The notes under the pieces were generated by a model. It was not told where the DNA came from. It searched no databases and saw only the letters and a list, made by a program, of their open reading frames with translations. Below are positions 33,601 to 45,426 of a DNA stretch of 64,000 bases, in pieces. This DNA comes from Ascaris suum (taxonomy: Eukaryota; Nematoda; Chromadorea; Rhabditida; Ascarididae): positions 2,623,459-2,687,458 of the forward strand of contig CM024170.1 in assembly GCA_013433145.1 (NCBI GenBank), given 5' to 3'. Each line of letters begins with the position of its first letter. Within the stretch, counting starts at the first letter, position 1. The position numbers were made by a program, and so were the translations under genes.

Positions 33601-34679
33601 ACAGTGCAAAGAGATTAACAATCGCAACTGAGAAGGATTCAGTGATTATTTTATGTACTCATGGGATTTGGTTGCTTCTGAAATGAATTACTTGCAACTT
33701 CCTCCTTCGCGTGGATTTTCGATGCATTTTCCAGTGCTAAACCTTTACTTGTTGATTTCAGGTAAATGCTGCATCAGATCGTTCTGTTCTTGCTAACGTC
33801 GACGGTAACTGTGACATCTTTGCATTGCTGTCGCTTACGGTGATCGCAGGACAATCAGGTGGTGGAGTTGCTGAATGTCTTCTATTCGTTACTCTCTTTC
33901 ACTAAATGATTTCAGCATTCCGTTTATACGTTCCTGAGTACACATCTGCGACCTTTGTAATCTCACACTTTCGCCGAAACACTCAATTCCATCATTTACA
34001 ACGTACTCGTCAACTAGTGGTGTGAAGTCGCGGATAAACGCATTATGAAACGCTTAGTGCTAGCAACGTTTGGGAAATACTTCTGGAGATAATCAGCCTG
34101 CTCGAAACTAGCTGAACTTTGCTGTTTAGAGGTATCAAACGGAAACTGGCATTTATCAATCAACCATCGTGGCGTTACAACGTTATTTTCGGTGAGGAGA
34201 GCAGCAATGGACACAGTTTCGGTGGTTGATATGGGCATCGAAGTATTGAAACATTTCACTAATGAGCGCTGTTTCGCGCGTCCAAAAATATCTTTGACTA
34301 TATTGGAATGTCTGCTAGCGTGCCAGGTAGTAATTTCCTTCCTGCATGCTCTTCATGTACCGCTGTATGTGCACAGTAATAGTTTGGCGTTACATACTAT
34401 ATACACTTCACAAATATATATGTACTGATCATGACCTTCTATAAATCCTTCGATATCGACAAGACAGACACATTACTCATTGAGACGCCGAACGGACGAT
34501 ACTACTGGATAGTGATCTGCTTTTTCTTATAGTGAACTGAAGATAAAAACGAGAAGCAATTATGAAAATTCCCAAATATCTTTCAAAAAGTTTTAAAAAA
34601 ACATCACATAGCAGCCTCCTAGCGATTGCTAATGACGTATCTAACGAGTAGGAAAGAAAATATGAAAGTCTTTCCCCCT

Positions 34680-34694
34680 CCCCCCCCCCCCCCC
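34680..34694. repeat. Poly-C run (15 C)
   Basis: Fifteen C in intergenic DNA, next to a further C-rich stretch. Confidence 0.95.
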
Positions 34695-35927
34695 TCTATC
34701 GGAATATTTCGAACGCAACGAAATTGCATCAAAAATTTACTTCGATTTTATAAGCAGCTGATGTAAGCACTCACAAATCGTATGTTAGTTGATTATTTAC
34801 GCTAGCCTCTGCAGACCTGCAAAACGAATACTAACCAAGGATTCATTGTTCTTTTATTCCCATACACCTATCGGCAGATGATGGATGGAGCGTCAAAGTG
34901 CAGAGACCATTTGTACGGTTGACAGTGTGCAGGAATTTTCAACTTCGATGAACTAACTATAAGGAGCATTGTCTGGATCTTTTTTCATATACCTTCTCTC
35001 TAACATTACCACATCCAGTACATTTACTCACTTCCAATCCATTTATTTTATTCATTTTTTTTCGGGTGTTACTATTTCGATATTGCCATGAGTTTGATTA
35101 ATGAATTTCACAGGTAGATGTGCGTATGGTGGATTGATTAAAAAAAGATAGACTTAGAGCTGTAAAAAGCGTAAAAATTATCACAATCCCCCCTCATCTC
35201 TGTTTGTTTTTAGCGCATTTTTTTCCCATTCGTATTTTCCACCATCATTTGACATAAACGATACCACTAATATTCAATCTCTCCGCTTTTTATCAATGCG
35301 ACTAAAATAAATCATCATAGCGGTGCGTAATTGTGCTGCTCATACTGCTTCATTATATCGAATGTGTGGATTTATTAATGCGAAATAACTTCTATACTCA
35401 TGACGTAAAATACTGCTTCAAAAAAAGAGTTTTATTTTGTTTTTCTTTCTGAGAAAATTAATTCACTCTAGCTGTTTAGTTATTTTATGTTATTTTCTCA
35501 ACTGCCTAATTACTTTCCGGTTTTTAACGTATCAGATCTATGTTTACAGATCATTGTTTTCCATTGTGCCAATTGGTTGGATAGCCTTTCGGCCTGTGTT
35601 AGCTTTATGGATCAACGTTAACGTATTTCTTTCCCGAGTAGAAGCAATGTGTGACCATATCGTTATCAATTATCTTTATGTGAGAACATCATTGTAGGTG
35701 ATGTTACATTTAGCAATATATTTTAGACGCCGCCGGGTGCAATTTTTTATGAACTTCAGGCGGATTTTTGCCCTTCAACATATGAAACGCATGCTCATTG
35801 ATAAATTTAAACGCTGAAAACTTTTTTCTTCATCTATGGCAATCATCTAAAATTTATCAATATGCATCGCATATCCTCATATTAAGTTTTTACTCGTTGA
35901 TGATTATTCATAAGAGTTCATCCAATA

Positions 35928-36242
35928 GTGCGTAAAAATATGACAGAAGAGGTGATAAATGAAATACAGTCATTAATTCAATATTATTTTCTGTATAGTT
36001 GTATCGTTTCCCAAATTGATATTGAAGCACCAGAAATCTACAAAGCTTTAATTCATCGAAAAGCATCCATAAATCGCAGACATTACTTTCCCTTAGATCA
36101 TATTGAAAAGGTACTCGAAATCAACTCCATTCAAATCGTTACGAATATTGGTGGAAAAAGTTACAATCCAATGAAAGAGTCAAGCCTGCTGTATTGCAAT
36201 AAATGCAATAATTCCTCTAAGGATTGCATAGAGAAGGCATGA
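35928..36242 (+). CDS. Hypothetical 104-codon frame
   Basis: A plus-strand frame of mixed composition beginning MRKNMTEEVINEIQSL. I recognise no domain and see no convincing splice partner. It lies about 900 bp beyond the 3' end of the three-domain inhibitor gene. Likely incidental, but it is the longest frame in this stretch. Confidence 0.12.
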   Translation: MRKNMTEEVINEIQSLIQYYFLYSCIVSQIDIEAPEIYKALIHRKASINRRHYFPLDHIEKVLEINSIQIVTNIGGKSYNPMKESSLLYCNKCNNSSKDCIEKA

Positions 36243-36916
36243 ATGATCATGAGGAACAAATCGCAAGTGTATTCTAGACCATTTGAACATAAAAATGAGA
36301 GAAAAATTCCACAACTCATGATTTTTGTGTTTTAATTTCAAATTTATTGCTGAACAAAACATCCAACTGATTGAAAACTTTATTGCACTTTGTTATTTTC
36401 ATAATCAGATCATCAGTCTATCAAAATGAGCCGTCGCCGTTCATATGGAATTTCCTAAAAAGAAATTGCAATTATTACACATGAATAACCATCAATATAT
36501 ATTATATTTGCAATGTTTTTGCAACTATTTGCAAACTTTATCGTTAGTGATTGCAAAATTCTCAATTGCTTCATTTTCTTTTTTTTATGAAGAGATTTGA
36601 AGCGATAACTCTTTCGCCGATTATAAAGTTTTCTTTGCTGCGATTTATTTTTCCGTCTTTATTCAAATGTTCTTCACTAAAATTCTAGGATAACATACAT
36701 AAGAGAAGTAGTTGCTATCTCAGTGCTGATTAGCTCGTATATAAGGGAATATGGTTAGAAGCAAAACATATCGTAAGAAAAGTACCTGCATATTTATGAA
36801 TCACATTTATGCACTTTCGTAAGAGAAGGAGCATAGGAAAGATGCTTATGTCGCGTTAATTTGAGTAAGCAAAGAGTGTTTGAGTTGGACACCAAAATTC
36901 ACGGTTACCGCGAGAC

Positions 36917-36922
36917 TTTATT
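36917..36922 (-). terminator. Possible poly(A) signal of the three-domain TIL gene
   Basis: Minus-strand AATAAA about 213 nt after the stop at 37135. Confidence 0.4.
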
Positions 36923-37134
36923 ACTCCTCGATTTGTTGCACTTATTGCAATTGGTCGATGCAAACTTTTGTACCTTTTCAAGGTGGGTTTTCGAACTTGT
37001 TCGACTATACATCCAACATTTTCTATTCGTACCATCTTTTCGGCAAATGTCAAATGATGCAATAAGAGAGTAGTAAACCCTAAGAAATCTCCAGACACTT
37101 GGCGAACCCAGCGAAGATTATAATAAAACTTCTT

Positions 37135-40100
37135 CTATTTTATGCAGTTAGGCGGAAAACATTTTCTTTGCTTGAAAGTTCTACCTGGACAAGATTCCTT
37201 CGGCACACATACGCCGTCCTCCTTGTCAAGAACGAATCCATTCTTGCAGAAACAACCTTGGACGCATTGATAAGTACACGGTTTCGGTATTCCTTCATCA
37301 GCACATGTTTCCTGGCACGCCGTTCCACACGTTTGGAATTCCATGTTATCACCACAGTTTGGAGTCGCTGAAAAATAGACCTCAGCCTTAAAATTCCACA
37401 ATTAAGTGTATGCAAGTTGATTGGCGGAGTCACACACAACACACAGACCAACAGCAAGTTTACTTTAAAAAAAAAACGCTAGCGAAGAGTACACGTGGAT
37501 AAAGCTATTCTATTATAGCATCGTTTTAGCAAATCATCGATCATTACTGATCTCAACAATTCGATGAGATTAATAAAAAATCGCCGTCAATGAACGATGA
37601 TCTTCATTTGCTATTCACTAAATTTTTCCAGCTTTCTTTATGCATTTATGCAAATTTACTTTCTCAACGAGTATTATGTAGGCGTCATCATTACGTGCAT
37701 TTATTTATTTATATCTGTGATAATTATTTCGCTAATTTAATATAGCATCAAACATTTTTGCGATGCATTTGCATTTATTAATGTTTAAAAAAAAACTTTT
37801 TATTGATAAATAGGTATATTGACGAGTATAATTTTAGAAATGAGGTCAGAGGTCAGAGTTTCGAAGTTTAACGCTTATGATGCGCAATACAAGTTGATCA
37901 TTTCTGCATCATCTTTCACACTGACCCATCAACTTTAAAACGGCCAACCGGAAATCGAAAATGTCGAAAAACTTGAATTCATATTGTGGCAGATGAGGTA
38001 GTACTTTTCGATCAACAACAGACATATATAAACTTGGAGTCTTTCATAGAGTGTTTCAATGAACGTTCCGAAGTGACACATAGGATTGCGTTATATTGTG
38101 AATCTTTTGGTATCGCTGTTGTGCAGCCTAACGAACTTGTCGAAACTGAGAGCGCATTGCCAAAAAATATGCAAGCACGTACTATGGCAACCCGTCTGCA
38201 AATTGAACCTCCTCCATCCAAAATACTCGCAGATTTCTTTAACGTTAGGATGAATTGTAAACAAGACTATTATTTTAATATGCCATAACGTTGGTACCTT
38301 TGAATCAGTTGAAACATTTAAGGTGAGTCGGTAATTATCGACTGTTTGAAAACGAGGATTCTAATTGTTGCAAAAACTATTCATTGCTTCTAGTAAATGT
38401 GATCTTTTTTTTTAAATTCAATGCAACATGCAGCACGTCTAATTTCCCTATCATTGAGGCAGAAATTATGCGATTGCATTGCAAAAAAAACATTGACTAT
38501 AGCATTGAAAATAGTTGTTTGTGTTTATAGTACTATCTATAGGTGCTTCGAAGGTGAAACACTAGTGAAATGAACCCGAATAACTAACATCTACATGCTT
38601 TCTCAGGAATACAGCTGCCATTCGGTCGATCTAGTACGAAACCTTCCTTGCAGAAGCATCCTTGCACACATTGCATCGTACACATTTTTGGACCCATATC
38701 CGAGCATGTTCTTGGACATGCCGTACCGCATTCTTGATAAACCATGTTATCGGGACATGACTCTGAAAAAAAAAATGCCGGAATAAATTACTCATACGAC
38801 TAAGCTTTTAGTGTACTCATAGAACGCAAAGAGAATGATTTGTGTTCTCATAAATATTACAACGCGGTGTCCTTCTAAATGCAGTTTAGCATCTTCTATC
38901 ATTCGCAATGCACTTGCTTCGATTCTCCCTTCTTTGTCGATGAATCTAGAGGACTGTATAGTGATTCCTTCATTCGAAACCAAGCGTTGAGCGCAGCACA
39001 TTATGTGATTATGTGTATATATTTAGTCGACTGCTGAATTAATTAGAACACTGATCGATAAGCAATAGACCGTGGGTGAATGTTCAGTTCACTGTTCTCA
39101 TACGTTTTTTTTGCACGTTCTTTTTTCTACTCATTTGAATGAAGTTATTGGGAATGAATGCAGTCCATAAACGTTTTTATCTTATTGCGCTGAGCATCTA
39201 CTGCGTTAGAAAATCTTCATCAATGAGAATATTGTGGATTTCTACAAGAAGCCAGAATTAGCCAATATATGGTAATGATCGCGCCTAGCTTTGTTTCACT
39301 CATCAACATCGAAAGTAGGCAATTTAAAATCCAACACATTAGGAGACCGATCTCTTTTCTTTGATTACGACAGCATTTTTTATTATTTGTCGATGGTGTA
39401 TTTAAAATTTCGGATGATTCTATCCTTATTTATAGATTATGGTTTCCATCCGGAACAGAACTTCTCCGCATGTTGTTTTTTCTCGTTGTCTGATTTCATG
39501 CTCTCATTTACAATGATAGGTATATCCAGAATTTCTACAGCACAAACATATACATAAGCCAAGAAAATTATAACGCTCATATTTGCAGCGCATCAAAACT
39601 CGCCTGTGTTAGTACATTCGGCTTTTGGTATGCATTTTCCTTGCAAATCTCTTCTGAATCCTCTTGATGCACTACATTCACAAGAGGGTGGTCGACATAT
39701 TGCCGCACATGGCATCTGCAATTATGGATGACATTGCATATATGAGTAAATAATAACTAAAGATTTGCCATTTCAAAGAGACATAAACAACGTAACTAAT
39801 TACGGATTCTTTTGCAATTCAAATATTCCATTTTACTCAATTGCTGATTAGCTGAAATACTCAATTATTTTTATAACTTATAGGTTTTTTTTAGGTATAT
39901 TTTAGGTATTTTAGGTATTTATAACTTATAAGTATTTTTATAACTTATTATAACTTATAGGTAAAATATTATTATTTTTCACAAATATAGATTAACTTAT
40001 AGGTCAGATATGAGGAGAATTAGCGATTTTTAGATTCTATTGTTGGATTGTTGATTTATAGAATAGCTGAGACAAGTATTAAGCGCTTTTATCGAACAAG

Positions 40101-41010
40101 AAAAACATAGAAAATCATCGTTGGCAAAATGCTCTATATAGCAGTGAGCGGCTAATTGCTTCTACGATGAATACAGCCAGAGTGATGTAAAAAAGCGATA
40201 TATATATAAGGCCCATCAAGGCTGTACTTATGCAAAAAAAAAAAAACAACTAACGTTCTCGTCATCAGTACAACTCAATTCACAACCCGTGCATTCGGTC
40301 CATAATTCGTTTTCCGCACAAGTCTCACTAGCGCACAAAACTGATGAAGCAAAGAGCATCTGTGAAATCAAATATACTAAGAGCGAGAAATATTAACTCT
40401 CTCTCTTAACATAGAGAGAGTCAATGTTTGGCAAAAAAAATGTTATATTAGTTATACAACATTATATCTTTGCACCGTTCCACTTGCATAAATTTTTGCG
40501 ATATTGCATAATCATTTGTTTTAATGAGGTGCCAATTGTTTCTGTTAGCGTTATGCTTAGAGCAAATCTTTCAAACTTGTGATAGCAATATTTCATAGCA
40601 TATCGCTATGCCATTCTATCGTATGCAACAGATATGCCAAAACCAACTTCCTTCTAAAGAAACTTCATCTCACCTCATTCTAATATAATTTTTGATGAGA
40701 AACCGCCTAACACCTGTTCATTGACGCAAAATTTAAATTGGCGATAGACAAAAGTTTATGGTGGTTAAAAATCTCAAAGTATATACGTCATCTCACATCA
40801 TCTCACCTTAGGATTCAAAGAATCTAAGCAGTTGCTTATTTGTGGGATAGGTCTCAGTTGGTCTCAGCAACCGCAAGGATTTAATGTAAAACACCAGGCA
40901 TAGGTTTAAACCGTTTAATCAACATTATCAGCAAAATAGTCTATTGCAAACACTTTAAAGTACATAAATTTCTAATTATCACTTACCAACAGCGTTAAAG
41001 CGCTCCACAT
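37135..41010 (-). CDS. Secreted inhibitor with three TIL domains
   Basis: Minus-strand exons 40987-41010, 40255-40359, 39604-39715, 38589-38762 and 37135-37367 (648 nt, 215 residues). Exon 1 and the start of exon 2 give the signal peptide [20 protein letters not shown]1 (residues 22-77) is related to the four tandem copies; TIL2 (83-137) and TIL3 (143-198) are each one exon and resemble each other ([21 protein letters not shown]). Each domain has ten cysteines. Predicted P1 residues are Ala48, Met and Tyr. The exon 3 donor is GCGAGT, a GC-AG intron; all other introns are GT-AG, and phases fit throughout. If that donor is ignored, a stop at 39593-39595 gives an 83-residue one-domain product. 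Exon 4 likewise meets a stop just past its GTTAGT donor. Two extra cysteines (KCFPPNC) close the tail. The Trp-rich last exon of the tandem copies is absent. Confidence 0.8.
37986..38288 (+). CDS. Hypothetical 100-codon frame inside an intron
   Basis: Plus-strand frame starting [20 protein letters not shown], within the last intron of the three-domain inhibitor gene and antisense to it. Composition looks protein-like but I recognise no family and no splice partner. It could be a nested gene, a retro-copy fragment or chance. Confidence 0.2.
   Translation: MADEVVLFDQQQTYINLESFIECFNERSEVTHRIALYCESFGIAVVQPNELVETESALPKNMQARTMATRLQIEPPPSKILADFFNVRMNCKQDYYFNMP
39880..39990. repeat. Short AT-rich tandem repeats in intron 2
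   Basis: Imperfect repeats of TTTTAGGTAT and ATAACTTATAA in the intron between exons 2 and 3 of the three-domain inhibitor gene. Confidence 0.7.
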
Positions 41011-41069
41011 CACTACTCGATGCCGTGAAGTCAACAGTCAACACTGAGGGTTCCCCTCAACCTGTATGC

Positions 41070-41078
41070 CTTTTATTA
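41070..41078 (-). promoter_or_regulatory. Conserved TAATAAAAG core promoter element, three-domain TIL gene
   Basis: Minus-strand TAATAAAAG about 60 nt before the start codon, matching the element of inhibitor copies 1-3 although the surrounding sequence has diverged. That contrast is the best evidence the element matters. Confidence 0.55.
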
Positions 41079-42929
41079 GTACTGTTGGAAATGACATCAA
41101 ACTACAGGTGACAAAATATCTTCTAGAATAGAGAGGTAGCGAGAGTTATGAAGAGAAAACAGTGCATGTTGACTGAGTGAAAAGTTTACAGGGCAGATCA
41201 CGTGCCTCAATTGCAAACAATGGGATTTTCAGTGATTCATGAGTGACGGTGCTTTTTAAGTGTACTATGAGTCACTACACACACGATTCTTTAGGTGAAT
41301 CTACTAAAAACTATTTCCACCCGATTGGCGAGACTATTTGCAAAAATAAAATGAATATGATTCTTTCAATTCCGCAACTCAGCTCACTTTCCTTATACTT
41401 CTTATGTTTCGGCAGAAGAAACTTCTGCCAAGAGAGAGAGAGAAAACTAGCTTGCCGGCTTCTAGCAACAATCGCGTTTGTGCTTCGACCAGGTATTTTT
41501 TGCTTGCTGAGTTTTGAGGCTAAGTTCCTCACTTTCCATCTCGGCTTTATAGTTCTTCGGCTAGTTATTCTTGAACAAATTGCTTGACGTTTAATTTTAC
41601 TGACTGCTTGCTTCTCGAATTTTGAATTTACGCTTATCTTGATGAAATTGCTAAATAACGCTCCGCCATACGAAGCTAATATTCGAAATATCAGATATTA
41701 CTCAAAAAAAACCCCCTAAATTCATGACGCAGTAGCAACTCAGGCAAATTTTGAACGATATGCACTCGTATTTTCTTCCGATCCATTCACTAAACACTTT
41801 GAGTATTATCTAATTTCATTTGCTTAGTTCTGTTCCACCTATATGAAAGATTTTCATCAGTAATCAAACCATATCCGTAATAAGTAAACAATTACTAACA
41901 TTCTACTTGAAACTGATGTGTTAATCGTTGCTATATAACTTCCACTGCTAGGTTATGAACATTTTTTACGTGCTCTATTGCTTTATTCATCTCGGCCATA
42001 TTTGGACTAAAAGTGGATCCACTATTGCTTCGGCAAATTGCTGGTGCTCGCGTTTTCGACAAAACACCAGTGTTCGATGATCGTACTAGTAATGCGGGGG
42101 CGGAAGTCTATGCTTGCCATACTCTACGAACGATTGTTGGTCCCGAAGTTCAGCTTCCAACTGAGAAAATTTAACTAATAGTATTATTACTTGTACGTCT
42201 ACAGTCTATCCTAAGTTTCATGTTAACAGAAAATCTCTTCGGAAATGCGAACGAAGCAATTTCCATCACTGAAGTTGCTTCTATTTTTTGCGAGTTGAAG
42301 CGCCAAGTAGGGATAAAATGCCCATAGGCAACAAAGAAATCATGGCTTACTTGGAGTCTAAGCAAAAAAAAACCCTTTCAATCCGTTAGTATTAGCAGAA
42401 TTCATTAATGATCGAAACGAATATTGCGCGCAGTGTGCGAATATTGCGACAGGCCATCGATAGGAAATTCAAGAAAATGAGCATTCGCAGCGTTCCCACA
42501 ATTTCTCTTAGTGGGGATGCTCCCTCCGATTGCATAAATCACTTTTGCTCGCGTTCAAACTATAGGAAAACGAAATTTCCACATCCAGACGATAAAAAGA
42601 CTCATATTAAATATTCCTAAGTGTATTAAATGATAATTTGAACAATTTGAGTAAAAATGAGCAATTTTTCAACGTTTTTGGCATACGAAGTAATTGCTCA
42701 ATGCCTTTATTTCTAAACCGCCTTCATTGGATTCATTTTGCGGTTGCATGTTGGCACTGAACCTTTTTACAAATGAATCTAGAGGTCTCGAATCTAACAG
42801 TCTTCTGATTTGGAAAATTTGCATCGAACATCTCTATGTATCCGTCCAGCTCCCGATTACAGAACAAATGAGCATAAAGTAGTGTTCGGAGATCACCGTC
42901 ATTCCATTAACAAGAAATATAAATTTTAG

Positions 42930-43110
42930 ACCACGGGACCCCTCGAGGTAAAAAAAAATCCCCATCCTCGCCGGGGATCCTGAGAACTCGAGGCCATATT
43001 GGGGCCCTTTTGGGGGCGAAAAGCTCTCTGTCTCCGCGAAGGCGTGACTCATTTTCACGTGACAGGGGCACCCGTTCACGTGGGCCCTCTTCCAAGCACC
43101 AGCCTAGAGC
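42930..43110. repeat. GC-richer block, possible dispersed element
   Basis: About 180 bp of clearly higher GC content than the flanks, with CCCC, GGGG and CTCGAG motifs (for example GGGGCCCTTTTGGGGGCG). Both strands are open but no protein is recognised. The base composition suggests a foreign or repetitive insert. Confidence 0.35.
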
Positions 43111-43289
43111 CACCAAGTTTCGTCGGTTTAGCATATCCATGGGATTAATTTTTCCATCGTCCTTCATGCAGATCCATAAACATCAAAAGTAATACGGATG
43201 GACCAGTATGTTGAATAAATTTGCACCTATTTTGTCCTGCTCAATCACGTGGTCGTAAAAGAAGTCGAGCAGAGCGCTCACTTATGTGC

Positions 43290-43640
43290 GTTTTTGTACT
43301 TCAACCACCTTACCAATGGAATCAGGAAGTTGTTTCGCAAAAAGCATGCAGGGTGACAACGTCAATTTTAAGAGGACTCGACTCATCGCACAGATTTCCT
43401 TTGAAATGTTCGCTGCAAAAAAGAAAATCTCCAACAACATGATAGGGATGAACGTTTTGGCCGACATTAATTGGAGCCATCAAGAGACGCGTCTCTGTCA
43501 GATCCTTCCGCTGGCGATGAATCAGTGTGGATGGTGACATAGGTGAGATCGATATGGCTTTCATTATAAAAGCCAACTTTCTTACCAATATTCTTAGCGA
43601 ATGACTAGTTGAAACTAGTGGACTCACAGAAGAACATACG
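43290..43640 (-). pseudogene. Possible PIF/Harbinger-like transposase remnant
   Basis: Read on the minus strand, two overlapping frames give fragments YVTIHTDSSPAEGSDRDASL and, after a frame change, HPYHVVGDFLFCSEHFK. Their order and spacing resemble the catalytic region of PIF/Harbinger transposases, where a YVD(I/V)G..GS.SD.. stretch precedes PYV.VGDEAF. The acidic residues are only partly kept and the frame is broken, so it would be inactive. No terminal inverted repeats were located. The similarity is from memory of the family pattern and is moderate at best. Confidence 0.3.
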
Positions 43641-44602
43641 CATAAATAAATGTGCGCAGATGTTTTCCGTTATAAAACTTTGTAAGCGGATGGAAACGTT
43701 CTTTTGTGGATTTCTGCGAGCCGTTAAATCACTCGCAATATGATTGCATAGCATCGCACATTTCATTATTAGCTGATAGTTCCTTTATGTAGTTGTTAGT
43801 ATGCAAATGCAAATATCCCCCATTATTTAACGCATTTCTATTAAATTCGTTTATTTTAAATCAGAGCCAATGGCTGAGTTGGAACAAATAAGTACAGTAA
43901 CAGTAATAGGTAGAACTTTGACAACGGATTATGTAATTAAATACCCTGAAAAACACAATAAATAAGCAAAAAAAAGGAAAGAAAAAACAATAAAATAATA
44001 AGAAAATCCGTGCATTCGCTCTCGTAAAGAATACTCGATCATACTACAAAATGCACGCACTGCAGTAGGTATTGAAGCATTTTATGCAATGTAAAAACAC
44101 CCAAGATAGAGCGTGAAATAGGCCTCAATTTATGAAGGCATACTTCATTTGCAATCATTTTGCAACATAAGACCTACCCTTGTGATGTCGCAGAAAAGAG
44201 CAGAGCAACTAGCACAAGAAAAGAAACAAATCTACAGCAAAAAAATTTGCATTCTAATCAGACATATTTCAATTCAAGCATATATTATCCGAAAATTGAG
44301 AATGTTATGAGGCTAGTTGAGCAATTCTAAAGTCAATTGAAGTTTCTTTAAATTTTCGATAATCTCAACGAAACAAAACTTGCGACAAAAAAAAAAATGT
44401 TGCATAAGAATATACACATAACCTTGTGATTAAAAGCATTTTATATCGAGTAAAACTCATATTATTCAAGAACCTCCAGTTTTACGTGGAAGATTTGTCG
44501 ACACTATAAAGCGGAGAAAATTTTTCGCAAATAACGGCACCTTTTTAGATTTTTAGACTCAAATATAATTTTTGATAGAATGGTATGAAGTCCAGTTTCA
44601 TC

Positions 44603-44846
44603 TCATTGAATGAATGAATGAGGGATAGTGGATTTAAATATCTTTATGCTGTCAGTTGATTTATTCATTTTATTTAAAAGGCCAAGATCCACACCAGTAT
44701 CGCAACGCCAACAGACGCAAACACCTCGACCGTTTCGCCATTCGCAGTTTCCGGTTCCGCAGTTCTGCAAGAAAGGATCCGCATTTTTTGCATTTGGCAC
44801 AATTTTGGCACGGGGACCTTTGTGAGCAACGAATCTGCTTCAATTG
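44603..44846 (-). CDS. Cysteine-rich frame, possible EGF-like exon
   Basis: A minus-strand frame contains NCGTGNCEWRNGRGVCVC followed by WRCDTGVDLG, a cysteine spacing similar to half an EGF-like module. A candidate acceptor (TTGAAGCAG) opens the frame at about 44846 and it runs to a stop near 44603. No signal peptide or partner exon is evident. It may be a fragment of a larger extracellular protein gene or chance. Confidence 0.25.
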
Positions 44847-45323
44847 CAAATTGCTCGAGAAGTTCTTCTTATGTGTTTTTTTTGCTAGTGCAGAACAATG
44901 TAACTTCTTGCACTTTATGCAACTAGTTATTTTTCCGCGCTCTGGCACTTATAATATGCTGATGAATGTATATGATTGAATATACTTATCATGGCTAATC
45001 TGCAATATAGAAAGTTGTTTTACATTGCTGCCTATGGAACCATTCTAAAAGAATGCAACCTGGCTCAAATCATGGCCAAAGATTCTACGGCGAGGAAAAC
45101 TGCGCTCGTTTTGGCATGGAAAACGAGAGCAAAACAAAATCCGACAGCTCAGATAAACAAATAGAGCGAATTCAAGCCAGAAATAATGGCATGAGAGAGT
45201 AATTTGCAAGTCTTTTTCTTCTAGATGGTCGTTTTGATAGTTCTGCTTATGGTTTCTAGCTCGCAGAGCGTAAAAACTCTCCCAGCTCGAGTCAAACCGG
45301 AGTGAATACATTGCTCTCTTCAC

Positions 45324-45426
45324 CTCGGCTCTTCGTAAGGAGTGTTCTGGAGGAACGCGGTTGAGACGTGCAATAAAATCATCATTTGCTCGCATGAAAG
45401 GAACTCCTTATGTGCGCCAAGTACGC
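45324..45426 (-). pseudogene. Isolated exon resembling fatty acyl-CoA reductase
   Basis: A 103-nt minus-strand exon with a CTATGCAG acceptor and a GAG/GTGAAG donor reads VLGAHKEFLSCEQMM then ILLHVSTAFLQNTPYEEP. Fatty acyl-CoA reductases (NAD-binding 4 / male sterility family) have N.LGT...L.L...M..L...VHVSTA(Y/F)......EE at the corresponding place. I found no exon for the nucleotide-binding N-terminus or the YTYTKALAE region nearby, so this is most likely a stranded fragment. Confidence 0.3.

Larger units (their letters stand above)
30630..36916. other. Intergenic region between TIL copy 4 and the three-domain TIL gene
   Basis: No gene I can support. 30900-31260 resembles 41345-41700 upstream of the next inhibitor gene, an old shared promoter region. 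Frames noted but not recognised: 31600-31932 minus, 34014-34259 minus and 35928-36242 plus (104 codons). A 15-C run lies at 34680-34694. Confidence 0.5.

Noticed and set aside
34014..34259. BRCT-like frame (VVTPRWLIDKC)
   Set aside because: The resemblance is limited to one short motif; the rest of a BRCT domain and splice partners are missing.
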